Assembly (NCBI RefSeq): GCF_964340395.1
Contig: NC_135561.1
Span: 16,405,461-16,469,460 of the forward strand
Source of the DNA: Glandiceps talaboti
Taxonomy: Eukaryota; Hemichordata; Enteropneusta; Spengelidae
Direction of reading: 5' to 3'
DNA: 64,000 bases
The notes under the pieces: model-generated
The model's database searches: none
Seen by the model: only the letters and a program-made list of their open reading frames with translations
Told to the model about the DNA's origin: nothing
Made by a program: the position numbers and the translations under genes
Shown: one piece after another, positions 57,776 through 64,000 of the stretch
How the letters are laid out: each line of letters begins with the position of its first letter
Position numbering within the stretch: the first letter of the stretch is position 1

Positions 57776-58391
57776 GAAATAAAAAGTTGAAAATTAGGAG
57801 TATTGATTTGAATAACATCTACAAGGCAGCTTACTTACAATTCACCGTGATAATTTTACCTGGTTTTTATAATTTATAAGGCGTTAAGGGTGTCTATACT
57901 TATTCCATGTTTCTCATCGTAATACCTTTTAAAAATTATGGGTTTATAGTCAGTTGGTTAAATATTAAAATTAAGTTTAAAAAAAATTGTTGATTTAAAA
58001 AAAAGGTTTAGCTAGAATAATGAAATATAGGGTTGGTTGGGTCATGAAAAACAGAGAATTATCAAAAGTAAGGCCACCTTAAAGGTCTGTATGACCTTAA
58101 TCTTACTGAAGACAACATGACAAGTTGTTTAAATTGTCTGTATTTTAAACAAAATATAACCTTCCCTTGAAATAAATTGTTAAAAGGAAAGGTATGTACT
58201 GGCAAATTGACTGTCAAAAGAAAGACCTATAGGCATTATCATCCATGATGTGCAATGCCAACGAAAGTAAGAACTAGTCATAATAAAGAAGGTCTTGTTA
58301 CACATCTATGGATTCTGATTACCTAACGTTTTTGCCTGTTTGGATTGACAGGATTTATCAAACTGTCTGTTTGTTGATGTTACTGCTACAG

Positions 58392-58472
58392 AACTATTTA
58401 TTAGCTGTGATTTACAGACCAAATGAACGTATTTACAGAAAGGAAGAACTGCTTATGTGCGAAACTAAATGA
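58392..58472 (+). CDS. last coding exon of the split gene
   Basis: After acceptor ttgttgatgttactgctacag, 26 codons in phase 0 read NYLLAVIYRPNERIYRK and end MCETK with a TGA at 58470-58472. The coding signal (charged, aromatic, purine-first codons) is strong compared with surrounding AT-rich DNA. The frame is also open upstream to 58353, so the acceptor gattgacag before 58352 would give a longer exon (adding IYQTVCLLMLLLQ), but would need a phase-2 partner. No good donor follows before the stop, so this is most likely the C-terminus. Confidence 0.65.
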   Translation, partial: NYLLAVIYRPNERIYRKEELLMCETK

Positions 58473-58646
58473 TGAATCAAGCTATTTTTGTACAGAAACA
58501 AAGTCTTCTTTTACTGCGTTAGGAGCTCAAATCAGAAATCATGTGACTGTTTGATCAACATTTTGTACAATCATGTGATTCTAAAGAAATGCATACTTTA
58601 TATTATCAGAACATACACTAAAAGCATTATGAAATCATATAAAGAA

Positions 58647-58652
58647 ATTAAA
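58647..58652 (+). terminator. possible polyadenylation signal ATTAAA
   Basis: attaaa lies about 175 bp after the stop, with a GT-rich patch (agtgtgtgtctaac) about 25 bp further on, the usual arrangement. A canonical aataaa occurs later at 59589-59594. Such hexamers are frequent in AT-rich DNA, so this is weak. Confidence 0.3.
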
Positions 58653-60574
58653 CGGATATTATGTATCAAGTATTAGTGTGTGTCTAACACTATGTAATTT
58701 CCAATACAGGAAATTTAAAACCATGAAAAAACACTGTTTTGTGTTTTGGTAATGAAAAGAAAGAATTTATTTTAATATCAGTTCATATATCAATATCTTG
58801 TACTATATTTTTTAGTCAATGTCCCATTTTCTCTTGGAGGGTATTCTGGTCACTTGACATGATTATTCTATAGTGTGATTAGACATTACTATGCATTATA
58901 TTATTAACTTAATATACTTGCCTCCGAATTGTAGGACGATCCCATATTTCAGTCTTTAATACTAGACTTTAAATATACACAATACATATACATGTATATA
59001 TTATATATATTTATAAAGTCACATGTTGAACAGGTAGTAATGTTCCAAGTTGGCTTTACGTCCAATCCCAAAGTAAAATACTAATAAGCGACATTTCAGT
59101 GCATCTAGCACACCTTCTTAAAGCTATGACAAACACGTGATTACTAGCAAATGAACTATACATGTCCGAACTAAAGGAAAATACAGTTATACAGTTAAGT
59201 ACTCGTGAATATTTAACGTGTACAATGTACACTGGTTTTGCATTTTGATGAAATAATGATCAGATATTTTATAAAGTTACATATTGATATAAATTAAATA
59301 GTTACCTGTAATGGGACCTCAAGTTCTTTATAGTGGGAATTATGGATTTTATTATATTTATAAGCTTCTCTTCTGTATAATTATTCATTTTTTAATAATA
59401 TATGAGTTATTATTTTCTTTTGATATATTGAATAATTCTTTGTAACAGTTGTTATAACAAATATAATAAGTGTAAGTGTGTTGTAATATCTGATTTAAAA
59501 TTCACCTGTTTTGTGCAATTTAAACAAACAACATATAATATTATATAATATTTTTTGGGTATTACAGCCACACACATGATAGATGGTCAATAAATGTTTC
59601 CATATTGATGATAATAGCACACACAGATCATTATGAATTCCACAGTCGTTGCAAGAGCCCTGGATAATGATCATAAAGATTACAATGTATATTATTCTAT
59701 CTTCCCCGGGGAGTCAAATACGACTGGTGAAAAAACACTGAATGGGGGATGCATTTGCTTGAATGATATGAGCTAAGCAAGGACTACACTTTTTTTTAAT
59801 TTATTCAAAGACAAAGTAGGTAAAGGTAATAAGAAGATAAAAAAACACCAGCAGGTTTGTCTGATGTGGGTTAACACCATATTTTTATCAGTTTCTTTAT
59901 ATCTGTTGAAGTTAGTCATAGTGTACAAAATGTAATATAAACTTTCTATTTTTTTTTAAATAAACTTAAAAAGTAACAGTCACACTTGATTGTTATGTGG
60001 CATTCTAATCAGCAAACAGAGTTTAATATGGGATCTGGGATTCCGTGCTGTTTAAATACTAATAAGTTACCTGTACTAATTACAGATAATGTGTCTTTGC
60101 ATGAACCTGTTCTCATTCCTGATTGCCATGAGCTTGAAGTAAACACACCGGTGTGTGGTTTCACAAGTTGTATGATTTTAGTGTACAGTCATGATAGTTT
60201 GAATGTACAGCACAGAATGCACAAGTGAAATTCATAACAAACAGTTGAACACAACTGATAGTTTACGACATGGATCAGAGCTTACAGTAATGGATACATT
60301 AACACTTTCAACTTGTAGATGTGGTAATATTGCAATCCTTTAATAGCCAGTCACATCCCATGGGCTTTTTAATGGGCAATTGTTTCTATTTATATTTGTA
60401 TGGTTTCACTTCATAAGATCAATAAATGACTCTAGTGTACAATGCAAGACATAAATACGTCTGAGAACAAACTCACAAATGACTCATTTAATGTATACGT
60501 ATTGTACATTAAAGAAATTTCAAATCTCACATGAAGTTTGCATATTAATGAGTTTGTATGAAAGTTAACACTCA

Positions 60575-61000
60575 CTTCAAGGTGATGATTGGACAATGTC
60601 ACACAAGCTCTGCAATAAACAAACTCATTCATTTAGGGGTAGGTGGGAGGGGTCTGGCATCAGTGCAATCGCTGAACTTCATTTTCACAAATCTGCATAA
60701 CCACATTTTTGAAAACCTCCAAGCCTTCAATGATAACAACTTCTCTGTTTATTACTGAGATGTTGATGAGTTACTGCTAATGTGATATACAATGCTGGTT
60801 TTCTGGTTAGTATTTTTACGTGTTTACCATGTTTTTACATTATATCAATTGAAGCTGATTGACCGCTACAATTTTCATCATGGATGTTTAAATGTGTACA
60901 TTCGTTTAGGGGATGGGGGACAGGTTTTTTGCCTAAACGAATGATTCAGAAGTTCATTAAAATGATATAGATTGTGTGACATTTTTTGATCATCCCTTCA
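60575..61000. mobile_element. GATGATC-ended element family E, copy 2
   Basis: Left end tgatgattggacaatgtcacacaagc and right end gattgtgtgac...gatcatccctt are inverted. The interior matches 18404-18850 in reverse. An inner hairpin, cattcgtttagggg/cctaaacgaatg, lies at about 60899-60943, and other gtttagg words mark the G-rich parts. Confidence 0.65.
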
Positions 61001-62034
61001 TTATCAATAGTCCTTTACAGCTCTCCTGACCATATACCTTCACAATCAAGGCATTGTGTTTGTTTTCCATATGGATGGTACATTGTACATGAGGGGGAAA
61101 ACATGTATCTTTCAACTCATACCATAGTGACAAAGACCCCTTTGGTCACTTTTATTTTCCTTGGTTGTCGATTCATGATGTGACCTTACATGTGTATTGC
61201 AGTGTATTTTGCATATGTCTAATTATGTATTTGACCAATTAGGTTCAGTGTAGGAATGCCATTCTGAATAACCATATATAATGACTGTTTGTAGACTTTG
61301 GAAGACAAAGGAAAATTCAGCAAATGAGAATGGCACTTAGGATAGCTGAAATTGTGTAGTAGCATTCATCCATATACACTGTCAGGTAGGCTATTAAAAA
61401 ATCTAAAAATACAATCAAGGTACTAGACAACCCTGTCTTTCCACCCACTCCTCAAAATTATAGCAGCAGTAGCACTTATACATGTATTTATCTGAAGTAC
61501 ATGAAAATGTGACTGTTTTCTGTTGACCTCGCCAACTCAGCAGGAACCTGGATATAAATAGTAAGTTTAATATAGTTTACATGGAGGTGCAATTAGATGC
61601 TATGTTTGACTTTTACATGCCTGACTAGTTTGTTCAAACCACTGCCTTAATGCAAGCAAAGGATTCATTTCATGAAAATTATAGTCAGGAAAAACGTGAG
61701 CACGCTTAATTAAACTCATTCCATTTGGACTTTATATAATCTCAAGGTATAAAACTGTATGAAACGTACCAAGTGAAGGAACTGGGTAATCAAAGGAAAC
61801 TCATAACTTTTTTGTTTTATTTAATATATATTTAATATTGCAAAGCAGTATACATGGCATGTCATATGTGCTTTGCATTGAAAGTTTATCGTTGGATAGC
61901 ATTGATAAATCTGCTAAAATAGCATTGTATATCGTATTATATAATTATATAATATATATAAAGCAATTTTATGATAGCTGCACACACACACATACACATA
62001 TATATATAATAAATAATCATATACATATCTATCT

Positions 62035-62136
<102 letters not shown>

Positions 62137-63458
62137 TATATTATATAATATATAGTATATATATGCAGCAATCATAACATTTCTTGTAAGATTTATTGTA
62201 TGAAGGAGTGAAAAAAAAATGTTTATCAATGTTGCAAAAGTCTTCAAGCCATTAATAAAAACATGCTGTTTGACACCATGTGAACTGAGCAGGACAATTG
62301 GAATAAACTTTATGATTGTTGAAATTAATGCACAATTAGTTACTTAAATTAAAAACTCATGTACAAATGTATAAACTACTTGACAATGTAGAACACTGAT
62401 ATTTGACATTTTCTTATTTACTGGGCTTGGCACTGCATCCATGATAAAATTAAAATTGAAGGCATTCAATGAAATCTGCTGTTTTATTCAACTTCACAAA
62501 GTTACTTTATCCCATTTACCGTTTAGTGCCTGCGTTATTCAACTTCACTAAGTTTTACAAAAACCAATACATCAGTGGCAAGTGATTACTATCAGGCGAC
62601 ATCAGTTGCCCTACATTTACGTGATAAAATCACTAATTTGAAATTCTGACAAGACGTAGAATTCACACAGTATGAGATGCCATCATACAACCAGACATAC
62701 CTAGGCTATCAGTCACACACCCACTCATGGGAAATATATCGTGTGACAGAAGTGTATAATTTATAATCGGTGACAGTTTCTGAATGAAAATGAATGATCC
62801 ACAATATAAATTTTAATTATGGCGGCTACGGTTATGCAAGACTATATTATATAGTTATATATAGGATGTAAAGGTTTTTTTGATACTATGGTAGTGTAAG
62901 TTTCAGTATTATCTGCCCATAGCAGCAGCAGAAGCTGTCAAGGCAATCCTACAGAAAAATGTTGTACATTGTACATTGCAATACAATTTCAATGTAGATT
63001 TAAATTATCAGGGTCATGCAAAGTAAATAATCTTTTCTTGATGATGATGATGATGACGATGACGATGATAACAACGATGACAATGAGGATGATGCGTTAA
63101 CATTTAGCAACAAAAAAGGCTAATGTTAATATTGACACTAGTTACAGGACTTGAAGTGATTCACAAAAAAAAAAGATTGCAAAAGGTAGCAAAATGATCA
63201 TATTTCACTGTACAAGTCAGCCAATTCAGCTCTGATTATGTATCAGCCAATGACTAATAATATCAGCACAAAGTAGAAGCAATAGAGGATGTGATAATGC
63301 TACATGTGATAGTTTCTAAGAATACACAGTGGTGCATATTCTGAAAATAGCTTCAAGTTTTCAGGTGCGAGTTCCGCATTAGAAATAGATTTGCTGGCAC
63401 AATGCCAATATTCTGTATGCTTGATATCCCGGGCAAGCCAATCACTGCATCAGATCTC

Positions 63459-63710
63459 CTAGCTGATAGCTGTAATTTCCTTGCATATGCTTTGGATGAA
63501 GCATTGATATTTCAAATAGTTTCCGTTACAAGATGATGCATTTGAAAATCTCTCTCCAGGAACCCTTTGCCCAGAATTAGTTAATATGCTTTCAAATGTA
63601 CCCTGCAGTGATCTAGCATAGGGAAACTTACAATCAAGGGAATTATTACAGAAATTATTAGCAAGCCATATATATACATGTAATAACATAGCAGCCCTAT
63701 GTAATTCCAC
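63459..63710 (-). CDS. weak minus-strand open frame
   Basis: 84 codons are open on the minus strand from a GTG to a TAG, with mixed composition (pieces: LHVYIWLANNFCNNSL; QRVPGERFSNASS). A possible donor (ctgcag|ggtaca) and an acceptor-like atgtag sit at its edges. There is no recognised domain and no neighbour exon. It may be chance or part of a gene on the opposite strand beyond the window. Confidence 0.2.
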   Translation of the reverse strand: MELHRAAMLLHVYIWLANNFCNNSLDCKFPYARSLQGTFESILTNSGQRVPGERFSNASSCNGNYLKYQCFIQSICKEITAIS

Positions 63711-64000
63711 TCCAGACTACATAATATATACTAGTCTTTTTATCCTTATCACATATACATGTACTTGTAAATGGGATTCTCTTTCATCCAACATTCATGC
63801 AGAGCACCTTTCAATATTGTGACTTATTAAATTTGAATAAAAAACAAACAAGAAAATTTTGATTGAAATTTGTATTTTTAAAGACCAAGACAGAATATAT
63901 AATAAGCATTCCTACAAACTATACTTTTTAACAAACAATGTATTTTGCACCCAGGAAGTAAACATTTTAAACTTTTTCCTATTTCTTCAGAAATTGCAAC

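Larger units (their letters stand above)
56670..58391 (+). other. last intron
   Basis: Contains the complete family F fold-back (56877-57233) and an (AAAT)n tract (57733-57775). I see nothing else in 57240-57730 or 57780-58350. Two acceptors compete at the end: gattgacag before 58352 and gttactgctacag before 58392. Confidence 0.5.

Overview
The window is nuclear DNA of an animal, probably a marine invertebrate. It is AT-rich (roughly two thirds by eye) and rich in tacatgta-type words. It is crowded with short non-autonomous transposons, tRNA-derived SINEs, minisatellites and microsatellites. The only coding signal is in very short pieces flanked by GT-AG splice signals. I cannot name the species or phylum from sequence alone. 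There is no operon, no bacterial signal, no CRISPR array and no true tRNA or rRNA gene.

Gene content. I infer one split gene on the + strand covering almost the whole window, from a possible exon at the left edge to a stop codon at 58470-58472. It is built from about a dozen short exons (20 to about 170 bp) separated by introns of 0.6 to 14.5 kb. The best supported exons are 7381-7484, 8121-8211, 20632-20724, 35269-35439, 38540-38625, 53011-53121 and 58392-58472. Exons at 11-79, 5022-5070, 39823-39866, 42493-42594, 50188-50244 and the 20-bp micro-exon 56650-56669 are weaker. Most junctions agree in reading phase, and the joined peptide looks like a soluble, leucine-rich helical protein. I do not recognise the family. 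The start of the gene lies left of the window, and one junction (42594 to 50188) does not fit in phase, so an exon or boundary there is wrong or missing.

Repeats. The introns hold fold-back elements in which I could read target-site duplications. Two are Mutator-like with 9-bp duplications (986-1467, 15724-16228). Two are small hAT-like elements with 8-bp duplications (1352-1439, nested inside the first Mutator-like element, and 13078-13177). Three unrelated elements are flanked by TTAA (5181-5943, 24123-24479, 56877-57233). One is PIF/Harbinger-like and flanked by TTA (22393-22851). There are four copies of a tRNA-headed SINE (near 2.6, 14.1, 23.7 and 31.5 kb), a 3-prime scrap of a LINE reverse-transcriptase gene near 53.8 kb, and a decayed unidentified coding sequence near 26 kb. 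Several dispersed families have two or three copies within the window.

Tandem DNA. There is an eight-copy 54-bp minisatellite at 42815-43225 whose unit resembles the end of a nearby transposon. A 42-bp minisatellite near 18.2-19.1 kb is split by a transposon. A satellite of about 130 bp lies at 11.1-11.8 kb, and old diverged arrays lie at 28.4-29.7 and 41.7-42.5 kb. Long TA tracts sit at 10.26 and 62.04 kb. I see no clear new biological system. The most interesting points are the split gene, the nested and dated insertions, the transposon-end minisatellite, and an element that repeats a CCATTTTAGAC word many times.
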